A stretch of DNA of 64,000 nucleotides from positions 1 through 64,000 of the forward strand of contig NZ_AAUW01000001.1 of the NCBI RefSeq assembly GCF_000168975.1, in the 5' to 3' direction. The notes beneath the pieces were generated by a model. The model saw nothing but the letters and a program-made list of their open reading frames with translations. It had not been told where the DNA came from and ran no database searches. The translations under genes and the position numbers were made by a program. How positions within the stretch are numbered: the stretch's first letter is position 1; each line of letters starts with the position of its first letter. This document shows positions 8,038 to 16,969 of the stretch, in pieces. The stretch is from Roseibium aggregatum IAM 12614 (lineage in GTDB: Bacteria > Pseudomonadota > Alphaproteobacteria > Rhizobiales > Stappiaceae).

Positions 8038-9300
8038 ATGCGGCGTGTGGTCGTAACGGGACTGGGGATCGTTTCCCCGCTGGGCACCGGAGTAGAAGCT
8101 TTCTGGAGCCAGGTGAAGCAAGGGGACAACGGCATCCGCAGGATCACCCACTTCGACGCGAGCGATCTGGCTTGCCAGATCGCCGGTGAGGTTCTTTCCA
8201 AGGCGGAAGACGAACACGGCTTTGATGTCGATGCGGTGATGGATCCGCGTGAACAGCGCCGCTCTGACCGGTTCATCCACTTCGCCATGGGCGCGGTTCA
8301 GGAAGCGCTTGCCCATGCCGGTTGGGAACCGAAGTCCGACAAGGACAAGGAACGGACCGGTACGATCATCGCGACCGGGGTAGGCGGATTTCCGGCCATG
8401 ACCGCCGGAACGCGGCTGGTCGACGAAAAAGGCCCTCGGCGCGCATCGCCTTTTCTGGTGCCCTCGTTCCTGGCCAATCTCGCTGCCGGGCAGGTCTCCA
8501 TCCGTCACGGCCTCAAGGGTCCGATCGGCGCGCCGGTGACAGCCTGTGCCGCCAGCCTTCAGGCCCTTGGCGATGCCGCCCGCATCATCCGCTCCGGAGA
8601 AGCCGACGTGATGGTTGCCGGCGGGTCGGAAGCCTGTATCGACAAGGTCTCCTATGCCGGTTTCTGTGCCGCAAAGGCGATGTCGTCCAAACGAAACGAC
8701 GATCCCGCCCATGCATCCCGGCCATTTGACCAGGACCGAGACGGCTTCATCATGGGTGAGGGCGCCGGCATTCTGATTCTGGAAGACTTTGACCATGCGA
8801 CCGCCCGTGGTGCGACGATCCTGGCCGAACTGGCCGGTTACGGCACCAGCGCCGACGCCTATCATGTAACCGCGTCTTCGCCGGACGGTGAGGGCGGCCT
8901 GCGGGCCATGCGTCAGGCCCTGGCGACGGCCAATCTCTCTGCCGGTGAAATCGGCTACGTCAATGCGCACTCCACGTCGACGCCTGTGGGCGATGCCGCC
9001 GAGATCGCGGCGCTGACAACTCTGTTCGAAAACCGTGGCAAGGACCTTGCAGTCTCGTCATCGAAGTCGATGTTCGGCCACCTGCTGGGAGCGGCCGGAG
9101 CCGTTGAAGCGATTGCCTGCGTCAAGGCGCTGATGAGCGGCCTGCTGCCGCCCTCACGCAACCTGGAAGCCGCAGACGAGGCCATGAGCCGGTTCGAAAT
9201 GATCCCCGGCAAGGCCATTGCCCGCGACGTCAACCACATCCTCACCAACGGCTTCGGCTTCGGTGGCGTGAATGCCAGTGCGGTGTTCTCGAAGGTGTAA
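8038..9300 (+). CDS. Beta-ketoacyl-ACP synthase II-type enzyme (FabF family)
   Basis: A 420-residue condensing enzyme with the complete KAS catalytic triad. C170 lies in TACAASLQALGDA, H311 in NAHSTSTPVGD and H348 in SSKSMFGHLLGAAG. It condenses malonyl-ACP with acyl-ACP, extending fatty acids in the cytosol. The second motif has Ser after the catalytic His where many enzymes have Gly. A good GAGG ribosome site precedes the ATG. It is not next to fabD, fabG or acpP, so it may be a paralogue of the housekeeping FabF or a specialised synthase. It could belong with the MarR gene before it or the XRE/GNAT pair after it. Confidence 0.87.
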   Translation: MRRVVVTGLGIVSPLGTGVEAFWSQVKQGDNGIRRITHFDASDLACQIAGEVLSKAEDEHGFDVDAVMDPREQRRSDRFIHFAMGAVQEALAHAGWEPKSDKDKERTGTIIATGVGGFPAMTAGTRLVDEKGPRRASPFLVPSFLANLAAGQVSIRHGLKGPIGAPVTACAASLQALGDAARIIRSGEADVMVAGGSEACIDKVSYAGFCAAKAMSSKRNDDPAHASRPFDQDRDGFIMGEGAGILILEDFDHATARGATILAELAGYGTSADAYHVTASSPDGEGGLRAMRQALATANLSAGEIGYVNAHSTSTPVGDAAEIAALTTLFENRGKDLAVSSSKSMFGHLLGAAGAVEAIACVKALMSGLLPPSRNLEAADEAMSRFEMIPGKAIARDVNHILTNGFGFGGVNASAVFSKV

Positions 9301-9390
9301 TTCTCAAAGGCTGACAGCCGTTGCTCATTCTTTGAGCTTTGAGAAACGAAAAATCCCATATATGAGAAAATTCTCATTTGTGGGATTTTT
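9301..9390. promoter_or_regulatory. Cluster of TTCTCA/TGAGAA half-sites and nested inverted repeats
   Basis: Four copies of one hexamer lie between fabF and the XRE-cupin gene: TTCTCA at 9301 and 9371, TGAGAA at 9340 and 9363. They form two inverted repeats, TTCTCAAAG/CTTTGAGAA (9301-9309, 9337-9345) and ATGAGAA/TTCTCAT (9362-9368, 9371-9377). The second is nested in AAAAATCCCA/TGGGATTTTT (9349-9358, 9381-9390). The position just before the regulator start suggests an autoregulatory operator; the outer dyad could also act as an RNA hairpin. Confidence 0.55.
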
Positions 9391-9391
9391 G

Positions 9392-9949
9392 ATGTCGAAC
9401 CTTGATCAAGATCTTGCCCGGCGGCTGACCGACCTTCGCCGGGCCAGAAACTGGCCGCTGGAAGAGCTGGCCAAACGCACCGGTATCAGCCGGGCGACCC
9501 TCTCGCGGGTCGAGCGGGGTGACACCAGCCCGACAGCAAACGTGCTGGGCAAGCTTGCTTCCGCTTTCGGGCTTTCCATGGCCGAACTCTTCGGATCTGC
9601 TTCCTCAACAGTTGAACGCCTTGTCCCCCGGGAAGCCCAGGCCGTCTGGACGGACCCGGAGACCGGTTACACCCGGCGCACGCTGACGCCCGCTGCCAGC
9701 GGATACCGCGGGGCGATGATCGAAGGCTGCATTCCTGCGGGCGCCACTGTTGCCTATGCGGCGCCACCGGTGCCGGATCTAGAACATCAGCTTGTGCTTT
9801 TGGAAGGCAAACTGCGGCTGGTCGTCGGTCCCGACACCTACGATCTGGCCCCCGGGGACGCGCTCCGGTTTCGCCTCAATGCCCCCAACAGCTATCATGC
9901 GTCCGGCAAGGTGCCGGCACGCTATTTCCTGACGGTGATCACGCCATGA
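9392..9949 (+). CDS. XRE-family regulator with C-terminal cupin domain
   Basis: I start at ATG 9392, directly after the inverted repeats, with GGGA six bases upstream. Earlier in-frame ATGs at 9272 and 9362 fall inside fabF or inside the dyad. The 185-residue protein has an N-terminal Cro/C1 helix-turn-helix (about residues 5-62, LAKRTGISRATLSRVERGDTS) and a C-terminal cupin sensor (about 110-183, LEGKLRLVVGPDTYDLAPGDALRFRL). This is the common XRE-cupin architecture in which a small metabolite is sensed by the cupin. Its stop overlaps the following GNAT start (ATGA), so the regulator and acetyltransferase are one unit. Confidence 0.88.
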   Translation: MSNLDQDLARRLTDLRRARNWPLEELAKRTGISRATLSRVERGDTSPTANVLGKLASAFGLSMAELFGSASSTVERLVPREAQAVWTDPETGYTRRTLTPAASGYRGAMIEGCIPAGATVAYAAPPVPDLEHQLVLLEGKLRLVVGPDTYDLAPGDALRFRLNAPNSYHASGKVPARYFLTVITP

Positions 9950-10524
9950 CCCTTTCCGAAACCGCAGTCCTGACCACTTCGGGTCAACCTCAGCCGTTCG
10001 TGCCTGAAGCCCCGGTTTATCTGATGTCTGCGGACGAAGTTCGCAGCTCCCTTTCTGCTCTGGGGCAACTCCTGAAAACATGTGTGGAAGATGGCGCTGG
10101 GATTGGCTTTATTCTGCCGATTTCTCAGGAGAAGGCGGAAGCGTTCTGGGCCGGTAAACTACCGGCCATTGAGAGCGGCGAAGCCTTTCTGCTCGCTGCT
10201 CGTCAGGGCTCTGAGATTGCCGGTGTCGTGATGCTGGTGAATGCCGGGGCGGACAACCAGCCTCATCGGGCAGATGTCGCCAAGCTGATGGTCCATCCGG
10301 AACACCGCCGCAAGGGACTTGCCAGAAAGCTGATGACAGCTATCGACGGGCTGGCGATGTCTGTGAACCGCTGGATGCTGGTGCTGGATACGGTAACCGG
10401 AGACAGGGCGGAAAAGCTCTACCCGACCTGCGGATATCAGAAGGCTGGCGTCATTCCGGATTACGCCTACAACAGCCATGGCCATCTGGACGCCACGACC
10501 GTCTTCTACAAAGACCTGCGGTAG
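9946..10524 (+). CDS. GNAT-family N-acetyltransferase
   Basis: A 192-residue acetyltransferase. The acetyl-CoA binding motif A is AKLMVHPEHRRKGLARKLM (about residues 111-129) with the RxxGxA pyrophosphate loop; motif B follows (KLYPTCGYQKAGVIPDYA). It transfers acetyl from acetyl-CoA to an amine, possibly an amino acid, antibiotic or polyamine; the substrate is not evident. It is translationally coupled to the XRE-cupin regulator, which suggests that the regulator senses the substrate or product of this enzyme. A strong terminator lies about 120 bases downstream. Confidence 0.87.
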   Translation: MTLSETAVLTTSGQPQPFVPEAPVYLMSADEVRSSLSALGQLLKTCVEDGAGIGFILPISQEKAEAFWAGKLPAIESGEAFLLAARQGSEIAGVVMLVNAGADNQPHRADVAKLMVHPEHRRKGLARKLMTAIDGLAMSVNRWMLVLDTVTGDRAEKLYPTCGYQKAGVIPDYAYNSHGHLDATTVFYKDLR

Positions 10525-10640
10525 GGGAGAGCGTTTCCGTTAGTGGCAAACGACCGTTTGGAGGACTGCCCATCCATGATGCCTTCCCAGCCAAAGCGGG
10601 GAGAGAGAATGTTCATGGGTTGTCTGGGGAAATAACCGCA

Positions 10641-10670
10641 AAGACCCGGGCCCAAAAAGGCCCGGATCTT
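10641..10670 (+). terminator. Intrinsic terminator after the GNAT gene
   Basis: A 12-bp stem with one mismatch, AAGACCCGGGCC (10641-10652) and GGCCCGGATCTT (10659-10670), has loop CAAAAA. It separates the plus-strand GNAT gene from the convergent minus-strand flavin reductase gene. The T-run after it is short. Confidence 0.65.
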
Positions 10671-10735
10671 CGTTGAATTTCAATCGCAGCGATAACAGTC
10701 AGAGCGGATCACTCGAACTGAAACGCCAGTCCCGC

Positions 10736-11398
10736 TTAGTCGCTGAATTCGACCGAATTGGATTTGACACCCAGGTTATCGAGCACTTCCTGAACGGCGT
10801 CCATCATCGGCGGCGGTCCGCACAAATAGAAGTGACGGTCGAGATCCGGCACCAGGTCCTTGATCATGCTCGCATCGACCATGCCATGGTGGCTGCCTGC
10901 GGTATCTTCGTCCGACAGCACGTGGTCCACCTTCAGACCATCCATCGCTTCAAGCTCCTGACGATAGATGATGTCGTCCGAGGTCTTGTTGGCAAAGATA
11001 AGCTGGTTGCCGTCCAGCTTGCCCTTCTTTTCAAGATCCCGGAAAATCGCAAGGAACGGCGTGATGCCGGCTCCGCCGGCAATAAACACGCCGGGCTCAT
11101 CGTAACGGAAGGTCTTGAAAGGCTGATCGATCAGAACGGTGTCACCTTCCTTCAACTTGTGAAGGCGTGCCGTCACCCCATCATGATCAGGGTAGCCCTT
11201 GATGGTGAACTCAAGCGTGCGCTCTTCCGGAAGCGAGGTCATGGTGAAGGGCCGGGTCTCTTCCCGCCAACCGTCTTCGTCGACCGCTAGCTCTGTAGCG
11301 TCGCCGACTTTGAAATCAAATCCGTCCGGTTCGACAAGACGGAAGCGTTTCACGTCGTGCGTGACCTGGTCGATCTTGAGAATAGTCGCCTTGTGCAT
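10736..11398 (-). CDS. Ferredoxin-NADP reductase-like flavin oxidoreductase
   Basis: Start chosen at the ATG complement 11396-11398, which has AAGGAG about nine bases upstream; the frame stays open further but without a site. The 220-residue protein has an FAD-binding barrel (about 1-100, with RPFTMTS as the RxYS-type flavin motif) and an NAD(P)-binding half (GVFIAGGAGITPFLAIFRDL, then FYLCGPPPMM). It moves electrons between NAD(P)H and a redox partner through FAD. There is no C-terminal 2Fe-2S domain, so it needs an external partner. No obvious partner gene is adjacent. Confidence 0.85.
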   Translation of the reverse strand: MHKATILKIDQVTHDVKRFRLVEPDGFDFKVGDATELAVDEDGWREETRPFTMTSLPEERTLEFTIKGYPDHDGVTARLHKLKEGDTVLIDQPFKTFRYDEPGVFIAGGAGITPFLAIFRDLEKKGKLDGNQLIFANKTSDDIIYRQELEAMDGLKVDHVLSDEDTAGSHHGMVDASMIKDLVPDLDRHFYLCGPPPMMDAVQEVLDNLGVKSNSVEFSD

Positions 11399-11617
11399 GT
11401 GTGCGTCTCCTTCTTGCTCAAGGAGGAAACGCGGAAAGGGGGTGGAGAGTTCCCCCAGGATCAAATACCTCATCAGCCGCATTCCGGCTGGTGAGGGGTG
11501 CACAAGGCAGGCGGGCCATCGTGTGCACCGGTTATCCTGAAGCGGTGCTTTGTTTCCGCTTCAGGCCACGGCGCGAACTTGAATCAATTTGTGAAGACGA
11601 CTGGCTGGCCCGCTCCG

Positions 11618-13429
11618 CTAGCTTGCCTCGTTCAGCATCTCCAGCTCCAGCCACTGCTCTTCCGCAGCATCTTTTTCTGCTGTGAGATCAGTGATTTGCT
11701 GGGAGATCTTGGCAAACTTGTCAGGGTTCTTCACGTAAAGCTGCGGGTCGTTCATTTCCGCCTGAAGAGTTTCAAGACGCGCTTCCAGCTTCTCGATCGT
11801 CTCCGGCAGGGTTTTCAGGAGATGCTGCTGGGTGAAGCTCAGTTTCGATTTCGCCTGAGGCTTTTGCGGCGAAACCTCTGGCGTAGAAGCTTTTTCCTTT
11901 TTCGCCGGTGCAGACTTGTCCACTTTGCGGGCGGTTACACCTTCGCCCCGCTGGGCCAGCATGTCGGAGTAGCCACCGGCATATTCACGCCAAAGGCCAT
12001 CGCCTTCCGAAACGATGACGGAAGTTGCCACCCGGTCGAGGAAGTCACGGTCGTGGGAGACGATCAGCGCCGTGCCGGGATAGTCGGCCAGCAATTCCTG
12101 CAGCAGGTCGAGCGTTTCCAGATCGAGGTCGTTGGTCGGTTCGTCGAGCACCATCAGGTTCGACTTGTTGGCCAGTGCCCGGGCGAGCATGGCGCGTGCC
12201 CGTTCACCACCCGAAAGCACCCCCACAGGCGTGCGGGCCTGTTCCGGTGAAAACAGGAAGTCCTTCATGTAGGACATCACATGTTTGGTTTCGTCGCCGA
12301 TCACCACCGTATCGCCGCGCCCGCCGGTCAGGACGGACGACAGCGTGTCGTTGAGATTGAGGTTCTCGCGCTTCTGATCGAGCGTCACCATTTCCAGGTT
12401 GGTGCCGAGCCGCGTTGCGCCGGTGTCCGGCGCCAGCTCGCCGGTCAGCATTTTCAGGAGTGTCGTCTTGCCGGCGCCATTCGGGCCGACGAAGCCGACC
12501 CGGTCGCCGCGCTGGATGCGAGTGGAGAAGTCCTTGACGATGGCGCGTTCGCCATAGGTCTTGGAGATGTTCCTGGCTTCGATCACCAGCTTGCCTGAAA
12601 CTTCGGCGTCCGTTGCAGAAAGCTTGGCGGTGCCCTGCGGTCCGCGATGTTCGCGCTTCTGCTTGCGCAGGTCCGCCAGCTCGCGCACCCGGCGCATGTT
12701 GCGTTTGCGCCGGGCGGTGACGCCATAGGTCATCCAGTGCTCTTCGCGCTTGATCTTCTGCGCCAGCTTCTGCTGGTCGATCTCTTCCTGCTCGAACACC
12801 TCGTCGCGCCAGGCCTCGAAGTGGGCAAAACCCTTGTCGAGCCGCCGGGCGATGCCGCGGTCGATCCAGACCGTGGTCCGCGACAGGTTCTCCAGGAAGC
12901 GGCGGTCGTGGGAAATCAGCACGAGGGCCGACTTCAGGCTTTTGAGCTCCTGTTCCAGCCATTCGATGGCGGGAAGGTCCAGGTGGTTGGTCGGCTCGTC
13001 GAGCAGCAGGATATCCGGTTCGGGCGCAAGCGTCCGGGCGAGGGCGGCTCTGCGGGCCTCGCCGCCGGAAAGGGACTTCGGATCTTCCGAACCGTTGAGG
13101 CCGAGAACTTCCAGAAGATAGGCGCCGCGATAGGGATCGTCGCCCTCGGTCAGGCCCTCGTTGACATACTCCAATGTGGAGGCATAGGCCGAAAGGTCCG
13201 GGTCTTGTGGCAGATAGCGAACGGTGCGGCCTGGTTGGAAGAACCGTTCACCCTTGTCCATCTCCACCATGCCGGCGGCGATTTTCAGGAGAGTTGATTT
13301 GCCCGAGCCATTGCGGCCAACCAGGCACATGCGCTCCCCTTCGGAAACGGAAAGCTCTGCGCCGGTCAGCAGCGGTGTGCCGCCAAAGGTCAGATGAACG
13401 TCGCGGAGTGTCAGGAGCGGTGGAGCCAT
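11618..13429 (-). CDS. ABC-F family ATPase, Uup-like
   Basis: A 603-residue soluble protein with two ABC domains. The first has Walker A GRNGSGKS (38-45), signature LSGGE (120-124) and [12 protein letters not shown]. The second has Walker A GPNGAGKT (315-322), LSGGE and a matching [13 protein letters not shown]. The linker between them (about 205-265) is long and basic. The C-terminal 70 residues ([20 protein letters not shown] and beyond) form a coiled coil, the hallmark of Uup among ABC-F proteins. These proteins act on ribosomes or, for Uup, on branched DNA and ribosome assembly. No membrane segments are present, so it is not a transporter. Confidence 0.88.
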   Translation of the reverse strand: MAPPLLTLRDVHLTFGGTPLLTGAELSVSEGERMCLVGRNGSGKSTLLKIAAGMVEMDKGERFFQPGRTVRYLPQDPDLSAYASTLEYVNEGLTEGDDPYRGAYLLEVLGLNGSEDPKSLSGGEARRAALARTLAPEPDILLLDEPTNHLDLPAIEWLEQELKSLKSALVLISHDRRFLENLSRTTVWIDRGIARRLDKGFAHFEAWRDEVFEQEEIDQQKLAQKIKREEHWMTYGVTARRKRNMRRVRELADLRKQKREHRGPQGTAKLSATDAEVSGKLVIEARNISKTYGERAIVKDFSTRIQRGDRVGFVGPNGAGKTTLLKMLTGELAPDTGATRLGTNLEMVTLDQKRENLNLNDTLSSVLTGGRGDTVVIGDETKHVMSYMKDFLFSPEQARTPVGVLSGGERARAMLARALANKSNLMVLDEPTNDLDLETLDLLQELLADYPGTALIVSHDRDFLDRVATSVIVSEGDGLWREYAGGYSDMLAQRGEGVTARKVDKSAPAKKEKASTPEVSPQKPQAKSKLSFTQQHLLKTLPETIEKLEARLETLQAEMNDPQLYVKNPDKFAKISQQITDLTAEKDAAEEQWLELEMLNEAS

Positions 13430-13633
13430 GAGGGTCTTGTTTTCCCGGTCGGAATGTCGGATCGGCGCCCGGTTTACTGGCCGCGCGTTTGCCGCGCAAG
13501 CGGCGCTGGAAGGAACGTCCTGTATTTTTGATCGGGATCAGAGAGATTTTGCCGGCCAAATGGGATATTCTTGCCGGTACGTGGACAGGGGCGACCAACA
13601 GGCGCAAGACATGCGCCGACAGGAGAGAGCATC

Positions 13634-14116
13634 ATGTCTGACCTGAATCTGGCGAAACGTGAACGCGGCAGCATCCCCCGCGAGCGGTTTCAGACCTTTT
13701 TCACCGCGGCCGCACTCTGTCTGGCAGGGGCATTTGCCTGCTTGACCGATGCGGCGCCGGCACGTGCCGATGGCATTTATTTCAACGGCGTTGGTATTGG
13801 CTTCGGCTTTGGCAATCGCGGGTATCGGGGTGGCGCTTTCTACGCACCCTATGGCCTCTACGGACCGCCCTATCGTCCCTATGGCGCTCCTTATTATTAC
13901 CACCCCTATGACATGAGGGCCTATCCCTATCGGTCACGTGTTTATGTCAACCCGCCGCGCTACCGTGGACAACCTCAGCGTGTACCTTATACCAAGACCG
14001 GTCTGGCTCCATTCACACCGCAGTGGACCGCTTATTGCGCCCGGAAATTCAAGTCTTTCAATCCGAACACAGGCACGTATCTGGCCTATAGTGGAAAATA
14101 TCGATTTTGCCGCTAG
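13634..14116 (+). CDS. Secreted BA14K-like protein, Tyr/Pro/Gly-rich
   Basis: ATG 13634 has AGGAG eight bases upstream; the longer open frame is unsupported. The 160-residue protein has a signal segment (about residues 20-47, ending ADA-APARAD). A low-complexity middle rich in Gly, Tyr and Pro (YGPPYRPYGAPYYYHPYD) follows. The C-terminus (WTAYCARKFKSFNPNTGTYL and then SGKYRFCR) matches the BA14K family, known from Brucella as an immunoreactive lectin-like protein. It is probably exported to the periplasm or outer membrane. Function here is unknown. Confidence 0.78.
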   Translation: MSDLNLAKRERGSIPRERFQTFFTAAALCLAGAFACLTDAAPARADGIYFNGVGIGFGFGNRGYRGGAFYAPYGLYGPPYRPYGAPYYYHPYDMRAYPYRSRVYVNPPRYRGQPQRVPYTKTGLAPFTPQWTAYCARKFKSFNPNTGTYLAYSGKYRFCR

Positions 14117-14142
14117 GTTTGAAACAAAATTTCGCACGCCGA

Positions 14143-14159
14143 GGTCAAAATATTTGACC
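14143..14159. promoter_or_regulatory. Perfect palindrome upstream of the peptide-transporter operon
   Basis: GGTCAAA (14143-14149) and TTTGACC (14153-14159) flank ATA, about 180 bases before the binding-protein start. It could be an operator for the transporter operon, perhaps for the GntR regulator at the far end, or part of the end of the BA14K transcript. No experimental analogue is claimed. Confidence 0.4.
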
Positions 14160-14338
14160 GCGCAGTAAAGTTGCGAAAAATTTTTCCGCCTGAATCAAAA
14201 AAATAGCAAAAACATCGCCTTTTTGTGTCAAAGATTGGAACGTGCCGTTGGGGGATGCTTGATTGCTCGCAAAGAGCGTGGAATCTTGTGACCCATCGTT
14301 CCATTTGCTTCAACTATAACCCAAGAGGGGAGAGCGAT

Positions 14339-15925
14339 ATGTTCAAGTCCATGCGTGTAACAGCGCTTGCGGCTGCCTTGATGGCTGCTACATCTATCAC
14401 TGCGGTTGCAGAGGTGGTCTACCACCGCGGCAACACTGCCGATCCGGAAACCCTGGATCAGCACAAGACCTCCACGACCTACGAAGCTCACATCCTGCGT
14501 GATCTTTACGAAGGCCTGGTTGCCTATGGTGCCGATGGCCAGATCATTCCGGGCGTGGCGTCCGAGTGGAAGGTCTCCGACGACGGCAAGACCTACACCT
14601 TCATGCTGCGCGACGATGCCAAGTGGTCCAATGGCGATCCGGTCGTTGCCGGCGATTTTGTCTATTCGCTCCAGCGCATCATGAACCCGGAAACGGGCGC
14701 CAAATACGCCAACGTTCTTTATCCGATCCTGAACGCGGAAAAGGTCAACAAGGGCGAAGCCAAGCCGGAAGACCTCGGTGTGAAGGCACTTGACGATCAC
14801 ACGCTCGAGATCGCTCTGGAATCCCCGACACCGTATTTCATTGATCTTCTGGGCCACCAGACCGGCCTTCCGGTCCATCCGGCCTCCGTTGAAAAATTCG
14901 GCTCCGATTTCGTGAAGGCCGAGAACATCGTCACCAACGGGCCCTTCACCCTGGCAGAGTTCGTGCCGAACGCCCATGTGAAGGCGGTCAAGAACGAGTA
15001 TTTCCATGATGCCGATCAGGTGAAGATCGACACCGTCTTCTTCTATCCGACGGAAGACCGCGGCGCGGCTCTGCGCAGGTTCCAGGCCGGTGAGCTGCAT
15101 ACCAACAACGATGCACCGACCGAGCAGGTTGCCTTCATGCGTGAGAACCTGGGCGACCAGTTCCACGTGGCTCCGTATCTGGGTACCTACTACTATGCCC
15201 TCAACCACGAAGACGAAGTCCTGAAGAACCCGGACGTCCGCCAGGCCCTGTCCATGGCAATCGACCGCGAGTTCCTGGCCGATGAAATCTGGGGCTCCAC
15301 CATGGTCGCCGGCTATTCCTTCGTGCCGCCGGGCATCGGCAACTACGGTGAACCCGCCTATGCCGACTACAAGGACATGTCCCAGATCGACCGCGAAGAA
15401 AAAGCGATCGAACTTCTGACCAATGCCGGTTTCGGCCCGGACAATCCCGTCGAGCTGACGATCAACTACAATACGTCGGAAAACCACAAGAACACGGCAG
15501 TCGCGATTGCCGACATGTGGAAACCTCTTGGCGTCAACGTGAAGCTGATCAACACCGACACCAAGACGCATTACGCCATGCTGCGTGACCGCCAGGACTT
15601 CGATGTTGCCCGTGCCGGCTGGATCGGCGACTACTCCGACCCGCAGAACTTCCTGTTCATGGTCGAGAGCGACAACGACGGCTTCAACTACGCCCGCTAC
15701 AACAATCCCGAGTACGACGCACTCATGGACGAAGCGGCCGTTACGGTGGATCTGGAGAAGCGTGCGGACCTCCTGAAGAAGGCTGAAGAGATCTTCATGC
15801 GGGACCTGCCGTTCATTCCGATGATGTACTACGGTTCCATGAACCTGGTCTCCGACAAGGTGGCAGGATTTGAGGACAACCTCCTCAACATCCATCCGTC
15901 CCGCTGGATGAGCATCTCCGAATAA
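14339..15925 (+). CDS. Oligopeptide ABC transporter substrate-binding protein (OppA/SBP_bac_5)
   Basis: Start at ATG 14339, with GAGGGGAGAG upstream, gives a clean Sec signal (MFKSMRVTALAAALMAATSI, cleavage near AVA-EVVY). The mature protein of about 500 residues is an SBP_bac_5 peptide receptor (YHRGNTADPETLDQHKTS, then ASEWKVSDDGKTYTFMLRDD with the family pattern). It captures peptides in the periplasm for the permeases that follow. A hairpin follows the stop, before the first permease, which would let this subunit be made in excess. Gene order matches oppABCDF/dpp systems. Confidence 0.92.
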   Translation: MFKSMRVTALAAALMAATSITAVAEVVYHRGNTADPETLDQHKTSTTYEAHILRDLYEGLVAYGADGQIIPGVASEWKVSDDGKTYTFMLRDDAKWSNGDPVVAGDFVYSLQRIMNPETGAKYANVLYPILNAEKVNKGEAKPEDLGVKALDDHTLEIALESPTPYFIDLLGHQTGLPVHPASVEKFGSDFVKAENIVTNGPFTLAEFVPNAHVKAVKNEYFHDADQVKIDTVFFYPTEDRGAALRRFQAGELHTNNDAPTEQVAFMRENLGDQFHVAPYLGTYYYALNHEDEVLKNPDVRQALSMAIDREFLADEIWGSTMVAGYSFVPPGIGNYGEPAYADYKDMSQIDREEKAIELLTNAGFGPDNPVELTINYNTSENHKNTAVAIADMWKPLGVNVKLINTDTKTHYAMLRDRQDFDVARAGWIGDYSDPQNFLFMVESDNDGFNYARYNNPEYDALMDEAAVTVDLEKRADLLKKAEEIFMRDLPFIPMMYYGSMNLVSDKVAGFEDNLLNIHPSRWMSISE

Positions 15926-15940
15926 CCTGACAACATCGAG

Positions 15941-15963
15941 ACCGGCAGGGTTTCCCTGCCGGT
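15941..15963 (+). terminator. Intercistronic hairpin between binding protein and permease genes
   Basis: A perfect 10-bp stem, ACCGGCAGGG (15941-15950) and CCCTGCCGGT (15954-15963), has loop TTT and only a short T-stretch after it. Hairpins at this place in ABC operons commonly act as partial terminators or 3' stabilisers that raise binding-protein output. Confidence 0.65.
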
Positions 15964-16032
15964 TCTTGCAAGGCGGCATCAATCAATCAAGATTGACCGA
16001 AAGACCGCCGTTTAACGACAGAGGCAAGGCCT

Positions 16033-16956
16033 ATGCTCCGCTATGTCTTCGGACGATTGCTCGGCGCAATCCCGACGCTATTTCTGATTGTCACGATTTC
16101 CTTTTTCCTGATCCGCATCGCGCCGGGTGGACCGTTCGATCTGGAACGTCCGCTGGAAGCAAAGGTGATGGAGAACCTCAACAAGATCTATCATCTCAAC
16201 GAGCCGCTTTGGAACCAGTACCTGTTGTACCTGCAGAGCGTGGCACGTCTGGACTTCGGTCCGAGCTTCTATTTCCGGGACTTCTCGATCAACGAACTGT
16301 TCGCGGAAAGTCTTCCCATCTCCATCCAGTTGGGCTTGTCTGCGCTTTGCCTGGCGCTGATCGTCGGCGGTATCCTGGGCGTGGCGGCCGCGCTGCGCCA
16401 GAACAGGCCGGCGGACTATTCGATCATGGCGGCGGCAACCCTGGGCGTGACCATTCCCAACTTCGTCGTGGCACCGATCCTGACGCTGATCCTCGGCGTG
16501 TGGCTGGGATGGCTGCCGGTCGGCGGCTGGAACGGAGGCGCCTTCGTCAACCGGGTGCTGCCCGTCGTGACCCTGGCCTTGCCGCAGATCGCCGTCGTAG
16601 CGCGTCTGACGCGCGGCTCGATGATCGAAGCTCTCAGGTCCAACCATGTCCGCACGGCGAGGGCCTATGGGCTGACCTCCTACATGATTGTCGTGGTGCA
16701 TGCGCTCAGAGGCGCGATCCTGCCGGTCGTATCCTATCTTGGCCCGGCCGCGGCAGCGCTGCTCACCGGATCGGTGGTGATCGAAACCATCTTCGGCATC
16801 CCGGGCATTGGCCGCTACTTCGTGCAGGGCGCTCTCAACCGAGACTACACGCTCGTCATGGGCACGGTTGTTGTCGTTGCCTGCTTTGTCATCCTGTTCA
16901 ACCTCGTCGTGGATCTGCTCTATGCGCTGCTCGATCCGCGTGTGCGCTACGACTGA
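16033..16956 (+). CDS. Oligopeptide ABC transporter permease (OppB/DppB-like)
   Basis: A 307-residue inner-membrane permease with six predicted helices. The first follows MLRYVFGRLLGAIPTLFLIV. The EAA-type cytoplasmic loop that docks the ATPase is visible (SNHVRTARAYGLTSYMIVVVHALRGAILP, quoted only in part: EALRSNHVRTARAYG). It forms the membrane channel with the second permease. It lies 107 bases after the binding protein gene, across a hairpin, and 13 bases before the next permease. Confidence 0.93.
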   Translation: MLRYVFGRLLGAIPTLFLIVTISFFLIRIAPGGPFDLERPLEAKVMENLNKIYHLNEPLWNQYLLYLQSVARLDFGPSFYFRDFSINELFAESLPISIQLGLSALCLALIVGGILGVAAALRQNRPADYSIMAAATLGVTIPNFVVAPILTLILGVWLGWLPVGGWNGGAFVNRVLPVVTLALPQIAVVARLTRGSMIEALRSNHVRTARAYGLTSYMIVVVHALRGAILPVVSYLGPAAAALLTGSVVIETIFGIPGIGRYFVQGALNRDYTLVMGTVVVVACFVILFNLVVDLLYALLDPRVRYD

Positions 16957-16969
16957 GGAGGAGACGTCT

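Noticed and set aside
8300..8729. Arg-rich 135-residue plus frame within fabF
   Set aside because: It is an alternate frame of a KAS enzyme with a complete catalytic triad.
10673..11290. 205-residue plus-strand frame opposite the flavin reductase
   Set aside because: The minus strand carries clear FAD and NAD motifs; the plus frame has none.
14228..15982. 584-residue minus-strand frame opposite the peptide-binding protein
   Set aside because: It has no recognisable domain and mirrors a strongly conserved plus-strand gene with signal peptide and ribosome site.
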